Assembly (NCBI GenBank): GCA_902789345.1
Contig: CADANT010000002.1
Coordinates: 1-64,000 of the forward strand
Direction: 5' to 3'
Length of the DNA stretch: 64,000 bases
Source: an uncultured Ruminococcus sp.
Lineage (GTDB): Bacteria > Bacillota > Clostridia > Oscillospirales > Acutalibacteraceae
Shown: piece after piece, positions 17,199-26,029 of the stretch
Numbering within the stretch: position 1 is the stretch's first letter
How the letters are laid out: each line of letters begins with the position of its first letter
Made by a program: the position numbers and the translations under genes
Notes under the pieces: model-generated
What the model saw: only the letters and a program-made list of their open reading frames with translations
Databases searched by the model: none
What the model was told of the DNA's origin: nothing

Positions 17199-18512
17199 TT
17201 AGTTAATTGTACCGTGCTTCTTAGGCATTGTAGCAACTCTCTTACCTGATAGCATTTCAAGTACTGTGTACAGCTTAAAGCGAATATCGGCTGCTGAAAT
17301 AACATCGTTTACATATCCCGCAGCGGCAGCCTTAGCAGGAGTACACTCCTGAGCCTCGTACTCAGCTACAACCTTATCTCTCTCGTCCTTTGGCACTGCC
17401 ATCTTGTCAGACCACATAACAGCCGCAGCAGTTACAGGTGCAAGCGGTGATATTGAAGCAGTATCAACAGCAAATGTAATATCTGCATTTGCAGCCGCAC
17501 CGGCTACAGCAATGTAAAATGCGCCGTAAGCCTTGCCGGTAATAACAGTTGCCTTAACAGTTGTTGCGTCAGCATAAGCGGCAGTAACCTTTGCAGCCTC
17601 TTTTACACCTGCAAAGCCTGTGCTATCAGCAAGTGTTACTACAGGAATGGCAAAAGCGTCACAGAAGCTTACAAATGAAGCTATTTTGTCGCAGTCTTCA
17701 GCAGCAAGTGTGCCGCCCTTTGTAGCAACAATACCTGTTACCACGCCGGCAATTCTGCCCAAACCTACTACTGCCTCGCTGCCGTAGCCCTTTTTCAGCT
17801 GAATAAATGTGTCAGCGTCTACAATTTTAGCTATAGGACATTTTGCGTCATCGGCAGGCTCGTCAGCGTCCATAATAGGAGAAACGCTTAGGTTATTAGA
17901 TGGAAGCATTGCTACTAATTCTTTGGTAAGCTCAATAGCACTGTCTGTATCCTTTGCTGTTAGGTGGCTTACACCAAGCTTAGCAGCGTCCTGTGCAGAA
18001 GCGTTTTCGCCTGTAACATCAAGAGAAAGCTTTGCCTTTTCTGACATAATTACAAAATCAGCGCTAACTGCGTTTAAAGCACCTGTACCAAGGCAGTTGC
18101 CTAAAATTACTGAAATTTGAGGAACAACACCTGAAAGCTTGCTGACGCTGTTAATAACAGCACCGTAAGAGCCCAGCATATCAATACCCTCTGTTAGCTT
18201 TGCGCCGTTTGAATCGTACATACCTACTACAGGTGTACCTGTTTTTTCTGCAAGGTCATAAACCTTTTGCAGCTTTGCTGCGTGAGCCTTTGACATAGCA
18301 CCGCCGCAAATTTCACTGTTCTGTGCAAACGCATATACAGGGCAGCTGTTTACAGTACCATAGCCTGCAATTACCTCAGTTGGGTTTTCGCCTGACATAG
18401 TGTAAGCGTCAATTTGTGTGAAAGTACCCTCATCAAAAAGGTTTGAAAGATTTTTGTACGCAGATGATTTTTCAATCTCTGCCTTTATTGTTGACAGATT
18501 TTCTGTTCCCAT
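17199..18512 (-). CDS. Carboxyltransferase, MmdA/12S type, divergent
   Basis: 437 residues of the crotonase-like carboxyltransferase family that moves CO2 between biotin and an acyl-CoA. DSNGAKLTEG (about 100-109) corresponds to DSGGARIQEG, and the C-terminal half has GKAYGAFY where family members read KAYGGAY. The family tail survives as PKKHGTIN. It is some 70 residues shorter than usual MmdA and the glycine-rich oxyanion loop is altered (GNCLGTGAL). First gene of the operon, with GGAGG seven bases before the ATG. The acyl-CoA substrate cannot be read from sequence. Confidence 0.8.
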   Translation of the reverse strand: MGTENLSTIKAEIEKSSAYKNLSNLFDEGTFTQIDAYTMSGENPTEVIAGYGTVNSCPVYAFAQNSEICGGAMSKAHAAKLQKVYDLAEKTGTPVVGMYDSNGAKLTEGIDMLGSYGAVINSVSKLSGVVPQISVILGNCLGTGALNAVSADFVIMSEKAKLSLDVTGENASAQDAAKLGVSHLTAKDTDSAIELTKELVAMLPSNNLSVSPIMDADEPADDAKCPIAKIVDADTFIQLKKGYGSEAVVGLGRIAGVVTGIVATKGGTLAAEDCDKIASFVSFCDAFAIPVVTLADSTGFAGVKEAAKVTAAYADATTVKATVITGKAYGAFYIAVAGAAANADITFAVDTASISPLAPVTAAAVMWSDKMAVPKDERDKVVAEYEAQECTPAKAAAAGYVNDVISAADIRFKLYTVLEMLSGKRVATMPKKHGTIN

Positions 18513-18560
18513 CTATGTTCCTCCGTTCGTACTTAATAATTTAAACAAATATACATTTAT

Positions 18561-18589
18561 ATTATAAGATATTTGCAAAAAAACTACAA
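18561..18589 (-). promoter_or_regulatory. Promoter of carboxyltransferase operon
   Basis: Minus strand TTGTAG (18589-18584), 17-bp spacer, TATAAT (18566-18561), about 50 bp before the start codon. Confidence 0.6.
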
Positions 18590-18703
18590 GGGGAAAAATA
18601 ACCCACCTGAATTTTTGCACATTTTAGCTAAAATTAACTTTATATTCTTCCGTAAAACCAACAAAAACACAAGTGCATTTTTTGTTTTATTCCGCAGATT
18701 TTT

Positions 18704-18855
18704 AAGTCGGACAACAATAACCTTGCCTATCTTTAGTTTTTAACTTGGCTAACAATAGCCCTGCTTATCTTTAGTTTTTAATTTGGCTAACATTAACCTT
18801 ACCTATCCTTTAATTTTAAGTTGGCAAACATTTACCTTTCTTATCCTTTAATTAT
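18704..18855. repeat. Four tandem copies of a 38-bp unit
   Basis: Units at 18704-18741, 18742-18779, 18780-18817 and 18818-18855 follow one another without spacers. Each reads roughly AAnTTGGCnAACA, then ATTAnCCTT, then nCTTATCnTTTA, then A/T-rich. Copies 1 and 2, and 3 and 4, are the most alike. The block sits in the 590-bp non-coding gap between rplL and the carboxyltransferase operon, and no long frame crosses it. Its function is unknown. Confidence 0.85.
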
Positions 18856-19047
18856 GCCCCGGCTTTACCCCTTATAAAAAATTATTTCAAACATACAGTG
18901 ATTTTTATTTAAAGTTTTGCCCATTTAAAGCACTTAAATATTCATAATATATATAATCTGTTTTAATAGTGGTCTATAATAAAAAGACTTTAAAATGGTT
19001 CTATAATAAAGTTGTGATAAAATGCCGAACAAAATTCTACAGCTAAC
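18856..19047. other. AT-rich intergenic region
   Basis: Roughly 190 bp with two related phrases (AATAGTGGTCTATAATAAA and AATGGTTCTATAATAAA, about 18965-19015) that may be a short degenerate repeat. No gene is seen. Confidence 0.3.
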
Positions 19048-19075
19048 GCAAAAAGGGCACCCAATGGGTACCCTT
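19048..19075 (-). terminator. Terminator after rplL
   Basis: 10-bp stem with one wobble pair (19053-19062 against 19066-19075) and a 3-nt loop, followed on the minus strand by five T. It ends the ribosomal protein operon here, so rpoB does not follow. Confidence 0.8.
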
Positions 19076-19125
19076 GTAAATTGCTTAATATTTAAGCCGG
19101 TAATTTTACACTTGTTAAAGTGAAA

Positions 19126-19500
19126 TTACTTAAGCTCAACCTCAGCGCCAGCCTCTTCAAGCTGCTTCTTAAGATCCTCAGCCTCGTCCTTAGAAACGCC
19201 TTCCTTGATAGCCTTTGGAGCGCCCTCAACAAGCTCTTTTGATTCCTTTAGACCAAGACCTGTGATACCACGAACAGCCTTGATAACGTTCATCTTGCTT
19301 GCGCCGAATGACTTTAGGATTACATCAAACTCTGTCTTCTCAGCAGCAGCGCCTGCAGCCTCACCAGGAGCAGCAACAGCTACAGCAGCAGCAGCGGATA
19401 CACCAAACTCGTCCTCTACAGCGTGTACAAGCTCAGAAAGCTCCAAAACTGTTAGAGTCTTTAATTCTTCAATAATAGCAGTAATTTTCTCAGATGCCAT
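19126..19500 (-). CDS. rplL: 50S ribosomal protein L7/L12
   Basis: 124 residues: N-terminal dimerisation helices that bind L10, an Ala/Gly-rich hinge (about 36-56) and a C-terminal factor-binding domain with [20 protein letters not shown], seen here as [16 protein letters not shown]. It forms the stalk that recruits translation GTPases. ATG with GGAGG upstream, 63 bp after rplJ. Confidence 0.97.
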   Translation of the reverse strand: MASEKITAIIEELKTLTVLELSELVHAVEDEFGVSAAAAVAVAAPGEAAGAAAEKTEFDVILKSFGASKMNVIKAVRGITGLGLKESKELVEGAPKAIKEGVSKDEAEDLKKQLEEAGAEVELK

Positions 19501-19563
19501 GATAAATAACCTCCATGTTATAAAATAAAATTGTTTTTTAATTTAGATAAATCTGCCGATAAA

Positions 19564-20112
19564 TTATTCAGCAGCTTCTGCAGGTGCAGCTTCCTCAGCA
19601 GGAGCCTCACATGCCTCTACTCCGCCCTTATCTACGATAGCCTGTACCGCACGAGCAAAGCTTGCGATAGGTGCCTGGAATGCACCAAGTACATTTGCAA
19701 GAAGTACATCACGAGTAGGTAGCTTAGCCAAGCTCTGGATTTTGTCCATATCAATAATGTCGCTATCCATATAGCCTGTTTTAACCTCAAAATTATCGTG
19801 AGAATCAGCAAACTTACAAAGGATACGAGCAGCAGCTACATAATCCTCATCTGAAGTAGCAAGAGCTGTTGTGCCCTCTAGTACTCCCTTCATTTCAGCA
19901 AGACCTGCGTTGTCAGCAGCTCTTGACAGCAATGTGTTCTTTACAACTGTATACTTAACACCTGCTTCTCTTAGCTCTTTACGAAGCTTTGTGTCGTCCT
20001 CTACAGTAATACCTTCATACTTAACTACGATACCTGCAACAGAGTTCTGTAGTCTTTCTGTCAGCTCAGCAACTAAAGCCTTCTTTTGTTCAAGAACCTT
20101 TTCACTTGCCAA
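19564..20112 (-). CDS. rplJ: 50S ribosomal protein L10
   Basis: 182 residues. L10 anchors the L7/L12 stalk on 23S rRNA: the N-terminal rRNA-binding domain includes LRKELREAGVKYTVVKNTL, and an Ala/Glu-rich C-terminal tail follows the L7/L12-binding helix. Translation starts at TTG with GGAGGTG seven bases upstream. A structured leader with a terminator precedes it, so L10 feedback control is expected. Confidence 0.95.
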   Translation of the reverse strand: MASEKVLEQKKALVAELTERLQNSVAGIVVKYEGITVEDDTKLRKELREAGVKYTVVKNTLLSRAADNAGLAEMKGVLEGTTALATSDEDYVAAARILCKFADSHDNFEVKTGYMDSDIIDMDKIQSLAKLPTRDVLLANVLGAFQAPIASFARAVQAIVDKGGVEACEAPAEEAAPAEAAE

Positions 20113-20308
20113 AATATTTCACCTCCATAAAGTAATACATGCAATGCATTAAAAAGTGCCTTTTCCCACACGAGGAAAAGGCACACTATGACAAAATATG
20201 TCTAAGCAGCTTGTCCTCGGCAGGTAGGATATTTCCTTTTACGCACTACACACCTGCTGTCTTTGAACAGCATATATACCATTACACAAAGTAAAGGATT
20301 TATTTAAA
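20113..20308 (-). promoter_or_regulatory. L10-type mRNA leader with attenuator
   Basis: The 196-bp gap between rplA and rplJ is at the position where Firmicutes carry the ribosomal L10 leader, an RNA bound by the L10-L7/L12 complex. It ends in a perfect terminator hairpin 40 bp before rplJ. Complementary segments upstream (CAGCAGGTG near 20255 and CACCT-type partners near 20222) could form alternative pairings. Family assignment is by position and form only. Confidence 0.65.
20151..20184 (-). terminator. Attenuator hairpin before rplJ
   Basis: Perfect 11-bp stem (20156-20166 against 20174-20184), 7-nt loop, followed on the minus strand by five T. It lies inside the rplJ leader and can stop transcription before rplJ-rplL. 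Confidence 0.8.
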
Positions 20309-21019
20309 TTAGCCCTCTGTTGTCTGTCCGCCAACCTTGTTAGGGTTAATACGAACGCCAGGACCCATTGTGCTTGTTACAGCACAAGACTTAATATACT
20401 GACCCTTAGCAGCAGCCGGCTTAGCCTTAACAATAGCCTCAAGAAGTGTGTTAAAGTTTTCAACCAGCTTCTCTTTGCCGAATGATGACTTTCCTATAGG
20501 ACAGTGGATAATGTTTGTTTTATCAAGACGGTACTCAATCTTACCTGCCTTAGCTTCTTTTACAGCCTTAGCAATGTCAGGTGTAACTGTACCGGCCTTT
20601 GGGTTAGGCATTAAGCCACGAGGACCTAGGATTTTACCCAGACGACCTACAAGACCCATCATATCAGGTGTTGTAATAAGAACATCAAAGTCCATCCAAC
20701 CCTCTGACTGAATCTTCTGTGTCATTTCCTCAGCACCTACAAAATCAGCACCTGCTTCTTCTGCAAGCTTTACATTGTCGCCCTTACATACAGCAAGAAC
20801 CTTTACATTTTTACCTGTACCGTTTGGTAGTACGATAGCACCTCTAACCTGCTGGTCAGCATGACGGCTATCAACACCAAGCTTTACATGTACTTCAACT
20901 GTTTCGTCAAACTTAGCAGTTGATGTCTTTACAACTAAATCCAATGCTTCGTCAGCATCGTAAAATTTTGTTCTGTCAATCAGCTTAGCACTGTCAACAT
21001 ATTTCTTTCCGTGTTTCAT
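20309..21019 (-). CDS. rplA: 50S ribosomal protein L1
   Basis: 236 residues, standard for L1, which binds the mobile L1 stalk of 23S rRNA and helps release deacylated tRNA. Diagnostic are [20 protein letters not shown] (about 128-147) and the N-terminal [15 protein letters not shown] precedes the ATG. Follows rplK by 59 bp. Confidence 0.97.
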   Translation of the reverse strand: MKHGKKYVDSAKLIDRTKFYDADEALDLVVKTSTAKFDETVEVHVKLGVDSRHADQQVRGAIVLPNGTGKNVKVLAVCKGDNVKLAEEAGADFVGAEEMTQKIQSEGWMDFDVLITTPDMMGLVGRLGKILGPRGLMPNPKAGTVTPDIAKAVKEAKAGKIEYRLDKTNIIHCPIGKSSFGKEKLVENFNTLLEAIVKAKPAAAKGQYIKSCAVTSTMGPGVRINPNKVGGQTTEG

Positions 21020-21078
21020 TGTGTTCCTCCCTATAAAGTGGTAAAATCGGATCTTTTCCTCCCACCTGGGCAGTTAGA

Positions 21079-21504
21079 TCAATCGACTACTTCAACGCCC
21101 ATACTACGAGCTGTACCGGCAATCATACTCATTGCTGTATCGATATTAGCAGCATTCAAGTCTGGCATCTTGTGCTCAGCAATCTGCTTAACCTGCTCAC
21201 GGGTAATCTTTGCAACCTTAGTTTTGTTAGGCACACCAGAACCACTCTGGATGTTACATGCCTTCTTAATTAGTACAGCAGCAGGTGGAGTCTTTGTAAT
21301 AAATGAGAAAGAACGATCTGCATAAACTGTAATAACAACCGGTATAATCATACCGATTTCATTCTTTGTACGCTCATTAAATTCCTTAGTGAACGCCATA
21401 ATGTTTACACCATGCTGACCCAGTGCAGGACCAACTGGTGGTGCCGGGGTAGCTTTACCGGCAGGTATTTGCAGCTTAATAAAGCCTACAACCTTTTGAG
21501 CCAT
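21079..21504 (-). CDS. rplK: 50S ribosomal protein L11
   Basis: 141 residues. L11 binds the GTPase-associated centre of 23S rRNA. The N-terminal [19 protein letters not shown] and the C-terminal rRNA-binding [10 protein letters not shown] are typical. GGAGGTGC precedes the ATG. The 140-bp gap to nusG holds two short hairpins. Confidence 0.97.
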   Translation of the reverse strand: MAQKVVGFIKLQIPAGKATPAPPVGPALGQHGVNIMAFTKEFNERTKNEIGMIIPVVITVYADRSFSFITKTPPAAVLIKKACNIQSGSGVPNKTKVAKITREQVKQIAEHKMPDLNAANIDTAMSMIAGTARSMGVEVVD

Positions 21505-21538
21505 TATTTTTGCACCTCCAAAATTCGTGGTATATGGC

Positions 21539-21589
21539 GGAATGTTTTAAAAATTTACATTCCTCCCACAAGGGACAAGCAAAGTCCCT
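21539..21589 (-). other. Two hairpins in rplK leader
   Basis: 7-bp stem 21539-21545 with 21557-21563, and 6-bp stem 21571-21576 with 21584-21589. They lie between nusG and rplK without a U-tract. They could be part of a leader that controls rplK-rplA translation, which L1 does in other bacteria; not proven. Confidence 0.35.
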
Positions 21590-21645
21590 CAAGCAATAAT
21601 AACTGCATACGCTGTGCATATGCAAAATTATTAATCAAGTTAATT

Positions 21646-22170
21646 TTACTCCAGCGGTTCAGCCTGTGAAAGCTCTAAATCAACAGGAGTTTCTCTGCCA
21701 AACATAGAAACAGTTACCTTTACTATGTTCTTATCGGTATCAATTTCCTCTACAACGCCTACAAAGTCCTCAAGCGGACCGTCTATAATCCTTACTGAAT
21801 CGCCAACGCTGTAGGAAACCTCTACGCTCTTAACCTCTACGCCCATCTTAACAACTTCCTCATTGGTAAGCGGAACAGGCTTAGACGATGGACCTACAAA
21901 GCCGGTACAACCACGAATGTTTCTTACAACATACCAGGTTTCGTCTGTGTATACCATCTTAATAAATACATATCCCGGGTAAAGCTTGCGTTCTACTTCC
22001 TTTGCTACTCCGTTTTCACCGATTTCTGTAACAATTTCTGTAGGAACCTTTACTCCCTGGATAACATCTTGAAGATTTCTGTTTTCAACAGTCTTCTCCA
22101 GTGTAGAAGCTACTTTGTTCTCATAACCGGAATAGGTGTGAACAACATACCATTTTGCTTCTTCTGACAT
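21646..22170 (-). CDS. nusG: Transcription antitermination protein NusG
   Basis: 174 residues: an NGN domain that starts KWYVVHTYSGYENKVA and contains YPGYVFIKM, then a C-terminal KOW motif (VGDSVRIIDGPLEDFVGVV). NusG binds RNA polymerase and couples it to ribosomes or Rho. Order rpmG-secE-nusG-rplK-rplA is conserved among bacteria. Confidence 0.97.
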   Translation of the reverse strand: MSEEAKWYVVHTYSGYENKVASTLEKTVENRNLQDVIQGVKVPTEIVTEIGENGVAKEVERKLYPGYVFIKMVYTDETWYVVRNIRGCTGFVGPSSKPVPLTNEEVVKMGVEVKSVEVSYSVGDSVRIIDGPLEDFVGVVEEIDTDKNIVKVTVSMFGRETPVDLELSQAEPLE

Positions 22171-22193
22171 TGCACATCATCCTCTCACGCAAT

Positions 22194-22445
22194 TTAGCTT
22201 GCTGATGTGTCCATAACAAGGTTCAGCAATGCGAAAAGACCTCGATCCAATGCAAAAATAAAGAGTCCCATTACTATGATAATTACAAGAACTATACCGA
22301 CATTCTTAAAAGTTGCCTTTGGTGTCGGCCAAGTAATCTTCTTTATCTCTGCTTTGCATTCACGAAAGTATTTTGCAATTCTCGCAAAAATGTTAGGCTT
22401 CTTATCTTTTTTCTTGTCAGTCTTTTTTTCGACCTTAGCAGCCAT
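22194..22445 (-). CDS. secE: Protein translocase subunit SecE
   Basis: 83 residues: Lys-rich N-terminus, amphipathic ECKAEIKKITWPTP motif and a single membrane helix (about 52-75). Clamps SecY in the translocon. It starts at ATG, 16 bp after rpmG. Confidence 0.95.
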   Translation of the reverse strand: MAAKVEKKTDKKKDKKPNIFARIAKYFRECKAEIKKITWPTPKATFKNVGIVLVIIIVMGLFIFALDRGLFALLNLVMDTSAS

Positions 22446-22461
22446 AACCTATACCTCCGTA

Positions 22462-22611
22462 TTACTTTGTCTCCTTGTGAAGAGTGTGCTTATTGCAGAA
22501 TCTGCAATGCTTCTTCATTTCCAATCTCTCAGGATCGTTTTTCTTGTTTTTCATTGTGTTGTAATTGCGCTGTTTGCACTCTGTACAAGCTAATGTTACT
22601 TTAACTCTCAT
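22462..22611 (-). CDS. rpmG: 50S ribosomal protein L33 (zinc-binding form)
   Basis: 49 residues from the ATG at 22611, which has GGAGGTG seven bases upstream. Two CxxC pairs (CTEC near 9 and CRFC near 37) show the zinc-binding type, which in many Firmicutes is replaced by a Cys-less paralogue under zinc starvation. First gene of the secE-nusG-ribosomal operon. Confidence 0.95.
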   Translation of the reverse strand: MRVKVTLACTECKQRNYNTMKNKKNDPERLEMKKHCRFCNKHTLHKETK

Positions 22612-22697
22612 TAACGGCACCTCCGATATTGCGGTAAATTTAGCCTCCCTCAAAAATGGGCACAAAAAAATAAGCCCCTTTTTTCCGAGGTAAGTAT

Positions 22698-22726
22698 ACT
22701 ATATCATATTTATTATGCATAGTCAA
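22698..22726 (-). promoter_or_regulatory. Promoter of rpmG-secE-nusG operon
   Basis: Minus strand TTGACT (22726-22721), 17-bp spacer, TATAGT (22703-22698), about 85 bp before rpmG. Confidence 0.75.
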
Positions 22727-22854
22727 GGCTTTTTTTGATTTTTTTGCATATCACGCAAAGTCCTTGTTCATTGTACCACCCTGCACTGTTTTTGTCAAAT
22801 TTACTACTATATGGTGATGTATGTGCCCAGTGTAAGGCTTTATTTAAAGCATAT

Positions 22855-22902
22855 AAAAAGCCCCTGCAAGCTGCGCCATAGCTTTTGCAGTTTGCAAGGG
22901 GT
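22855..22902 (-). terminator. Terminator of the purine permease gene
   Basis: CCCTTGCAAACTGC pairs with GCAGCTTGCAGGGG (mismatch included) on the minus strand and is followed by CTTTTTAT. It lies just past the stop at 22934. Confidence 0.7.
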
Positions 22903-22933
22903 ATACTTTATTTATTGTTGAGTATATATTAAA

Positions 22934-24295
22934 TTAGGCACCTGCTATCAGACTGTAAATTCTTATAGCAAACAGGGCTATAACCACCCACATTACCGGG
23001 TGAACATCTTTTATTTTGCCTGTGCATACCTTTAGAATAACCCAGGTAATCATACCGTACATAATACCTGTAGCTATTGAGTAGGTAAAAGGCATAAATG
23101 TAAGTGCTACAAAGCCGCCTAAAACATCGGCAATGTCGCCCTCGAACTTCATTTTCTTAACTGACTTCATCATAAGAAGTCCTACAAACACAAGAGCCGG
23201 GGTTGTTGCAAAGCTTGGAATAGCCAAGAATATAGGTGACAGGAACAGTGCCAGCAGGAACATAACTGCCGAAGAAACAGCTGTAAGTCCTGTACGGCCG
23301 CCTGCCGCAACACCTGCTGTTGACTCAACATAGCTTGTAACTGTAGATGTACCCAGCATAGAACCTGCAATAGTACCTACAGCATCACAGGTTAGGGCAC
23401 GGCCTACTCGTGGCAGCTTGCCGTCCTTGTCCAAAAGGTTACCCTGGTCTGCCACACCTACAAGTGTTCCTACTGTATCAAACAGGTCAACAAACAGGAA
23501 TGCAAATACTACTGCAATAAAGCTACCTACATGCTGAACCATAAAGCTAAAGTCAAACTTCATAAATGTTGGCTCTAATGACGGCGGTATAATATTATCA
23601 AGTGAGAACTGAGGAATAAGGCTTGTACCCTGGTACCAACCTATTAGCTGTGCGCCTATGCCCAGTACCCATGTAATAAGGATTCCCCACAATATAGCGC
23701 CCTTTACATTAAAGTGCCACATAATTCCTATTACCAGCAAGCCCAGCATTGCAAGTACAAATTCCGGTTTTGAAACATCACCGCAGGTTACAAGTGTAGA
23801 CTGGTCTGCTATTACAATACCGGCACCCTTTAATCCTACAATGGTTATAAATAAACCAATGCCGGCAGAAATGCCGTACTTTAGATTTTGCGGAATGCTG
23901 TTTACCAGTGTTTCTCTGAATTTAAACAGCGACAAAATAACAAACACTATGCCCTCTACCAAAATAGCAGTTAGAGCAACCTGCCAAGGGTCTTTAACTC
24001 CCATTTCCGCAATCATAGGACATACGGTGTACGCAAAATAGGCGTTTAATCCCATTCCTGAGGCAAGGGCTACCGGGTAGTTAGCCAAAAAGCCCATAAG
24101 TAATGTTGCAAATGCAGCCGAAACCGCAGTTGCTGTAAATATTGCCCCCTGATCCATACCGGCTGCGGCAAGCATAGAAGGATTTACAGCTAAAATGTAA
24201 GCCATTGACAAAAATGTCGTAATACCTGCGACAATTTCTGTTTTTACATTGGTATTGTGTTCTTTTAATTTGAACAACTTTTCCAACATATCCAT
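22934..24295 (-). CDS. AzgA/PbuG-type purine permease
   Basis: 453 residues, about 12-14 membrane segments, of the nucleobase:cation symporter family COG2252 (hypoxanthine/guanine or adenine uptake). Hallmarks are EIVAGITTFLSMAYILAVNP near the N-terminus, GMGLNAYFAY and the FLFVDLFDTVGTLVG segment. I start at ATG 24295, with GGGAGAG seven bases upstream; the longer frame adds a non-homologous peptide. No purine riboswitch is visible in its short leader. Confidence 0.9.
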   Translation of the reverse strand: MDMLEKLFKLKEHNTNVKTEIVAGITTFLSMAYILAVNPSMLAAAGMDQGAIFTATAVSAAFATLLMGFLANYPVALASGMGLNAYFAYTVCPMIAEMGVKDPWQVALTAILVEGIVFVILSLFKFRETLVNSIPQNLKYGISAGIGLFITIVGLKGAGIVIADQSTLVTCGDVSKPEFVLAMLGLLVIGIMWHFNVKGAILWGILITWVLGIGAQLIGWYQGTSLIPQFSLDNIIPPSLEPTFMKFDFSFMVQHVGSFIAVVFAFLFVDLFDTVGTLVGVADQGNLLDKDGKLPRVGRALTCDAVGTIAGSMLGTSTVTSYVESTAGVAAGGRTGLTAVSSAVMFLLALFLSPIFLAIPSFATTPALVFVGLLMMKSVKKMKFEGDIADVLGGFVALTFMPFTYSIATGIMYGMITWVILKVCTGKIKDVHPVMWVVIALFAIRIYSLIAGA

Positions 24296-24354
24296 TGTTT
24301 CACTCTCCCATATAATAAATATGCTTGTACATAAGTACAAAATGTACAATTTAA

Positions 24355-24383
24355 ATTATACTAGACAGCTCTTTCTTTTGCAA
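24355..24383 (-). promoter_or_regulatory. Promoter of the purine permease gene
   Basis: Minus strand TTGCAA (24383-24378), 17-bp spacer, TATAAT (24360-24355). The 60-nt leader contains repeated TTGTAC/GTACAA arms (24325-24347) that can form a small hairpin. Confidence 0.65.
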
Positions 24384-24568
24384 TAGTCTTTATACATTTT
24401 ATTAATACTTTGTTAACAAATTATCCCAAAAAAATGTTATTATATAGGCGTTAGCAGGAAACTTACTTATAAATATTTCACCATTTCTGCTGTATTTATT
24501 TATTTTTCACAAAAACCATACGACAATTTCTATGTCAAAACAATTTTTTTATTTAGGAGGAGAATACT

Positions 24569-25759
24569 ATGGGAAGATTTACATTACCAAGAGATTTATA
24601 CCACGGCAAGGGTGCTTTGGAGGAGCTGAAAAATCTTAAAGGCTCAAAGGCGATTGTTGTAGTAGGCGGCGGCTCAATGAAGCGCTTTGGCTTTCTGCAA
24701 AAAGCCGTTGATTATCTAAAGGAAGCAGGTATGGAGGTTCAGCTTTTTGAAAATGTTGAGCCTGACCCGTCAGTAGAAACAGTTATGAAGGGTGCTGCGG
24801 CAATGTCTGAGTTTAAGCCGGACTGGATTGTTGCAATGGGCGGAGGCAGCCCTATAGACGCTGCAAAGGCTATGTGGACCTTCTATGAATATCCTGACAC
24901 AACCTTTGAGGATTTAATACAGCCGTTTAACTTCCCTACACTGCGTACAAAGGCTAAGTTCTGTGCTATTCCGTCAACCTCAGGTACAGCTACAGAGGTT
25001 ACAGCTTTTTCAGTAATTACAGACTATGCAAAGGGAATTAAATATCCTTTGGCTGACTTTAACATTACACCTGATGTTGCCATTGTAGACCCTGACCTTG
25101 CAGAAACAATGCCGCAAAAGCTTACAGCTCACACAGGTATGGACGCTATGACACACGCTATAGAGGCTTATGTTTCTACACTTCACTGCAACTACACCGA
25201 CCCTCTTGCACTGCACGCTATCAAGATGATACACCGTGACCTGAAAAATTCATACGACGGTGATATGACAGCCCGTGACAATATGCACGACGCTCAGTGC
25301 CTTGCAGGTATGGCGTTCTCTAATGCTTTACTGGGTATTGTTCACTCTATGGCACACAAAACAGGCGCCGCTTATTCAGGCGGACACATTGTACACGGCT
25401 GTGCAAATGCAATGTACCTGCCAAAGGTAATTAAGTACAACTCCAAAAATGCAGAGGCAGCTGAAAGATATGCAGATATTGCAAGATTTATAGGCTTAAC
25501 AGGTGATTCTACAGAGGCTTTAGTAGACGCTTTGATTGCTGAAATTAAGGCAATGAATGTTTCACTGAATATTCCGTCATGTATTAAGGACTATGAGGGC
25601 GGCATAATTGATGAAAAAGAATTTAACGACAAGCTAAAGGATGTTGCTGCATTGGCAATAAGCGACGCTTGTACAGGTTCTAACCCTCGTATACCTACAC
25701 AGGAAGAAATGGAAAAGCTGCTTGATGCTTGCTACTACGACAAGGAAATTGATTTTTAA
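24569..25759 (+). CDS. Iron-containing alcohol dehydrogenase
   Basis: 396 residues of the group III (Fe-ADH) family, related to butanol dehydrogenases and able to reduce aldehydes with NAD(P)H in fermentation. The nucleotide loop GGGSPIDAAKA (about 91-101), GTATEVTAF, and the metal ligands Asp and His in GMDAMTHAIEAY, then His in HSMAHKTGA and in GHIVHG are all present. The very strong AGGAGGAG site and good spacing predict high translation. Substrate is not readable from sequence. Confidence 0.9.
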   Translation: MGRFTLPRDLYHGKGALEELKNLKGSKAIVVVGGGSMKRFGFLQKAVDYLKEAGMEVQLFENVEPDPSVETVMKGAAAMSEFKPDWIVAMGGGSPIDAAKAMWTFYEYPDTTFEDLIQPFNFPTLRTKAKFCAIPSTSGTATEVTAFSVITDYAKGIKYPLADFNITPDVAIVDPDLAETMPQKLTAHTGMDAMTHAIEAYVSTLHCNYTDPLALHAIKMIHRDLKNSYDGDMTARDNMHDAQCLAGMAFSNALLGIVHSMAHKTGAAYSGGHIVHGCANAMYLPKVIKYNSKNAEAAERYADIARFIGLTGDSTEALVDALIAEIKAMNVSLNIPSCIKDYEGGIIDEKEFNDKLKDVAALAISDACTGSNPRIPTQEEMEKLLDACYYDKEIDF

Positions 25760-25928
25760 TTGTATGTAAAAGCAACGGCAGATACTGTTTAAAAGAACAC
25801 TAGTCATATATTGCGCAGAAAATAGTGCAGTATTACAGCTGTAAAGCTTTGAACATTTATTTTGCTGATTTTAGGCAACACCTTACCGAGAATATAGTAT
25901 GAATATACAACATTACTATACATAATCC

Positions 25929-25974
25929 AAAAGCCGACAGCCACTGCAATTAAACGCAGTGGCTGTTGGCTTTT
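25929..25974. terminator. Bidirectional terminator
   Basis: A 19-bp stem with one mismatch (25929-25947 against 25956-25974) and an 8-nt loop, flanked by A and T runs. It separates the convergent alcohol dehydrogenase and 26030 genes. Confidence 0.85.
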
Positions 25975-26029
25975 AAATATTAATGAAACAAAATAAAATA
26001 CTTTTGGCGCTATTGAGTTTTATATATTG

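Noticed and set aside
18704..18855. CRISPR array
   Set aside because: The 38-bp units are contiguous with no spacers, and no cas genes are present.
22207..22593. Plus-strand open frame over secE and rpmG
   Set aside because: Antisense to two certain genes and without a recognisable domain or ribosome site.
24296..24349. Longer N-terminus for the purine permease
   Set aside because: The extra residues lack family similarity and the ATG at 24295 has a good GGGAGAG site.
24296..24383. Purine riboswitch before the permease gene
   Set aside because: The leader is only about 60 nt and shows none of the conserved purine-aptamer junction bases.
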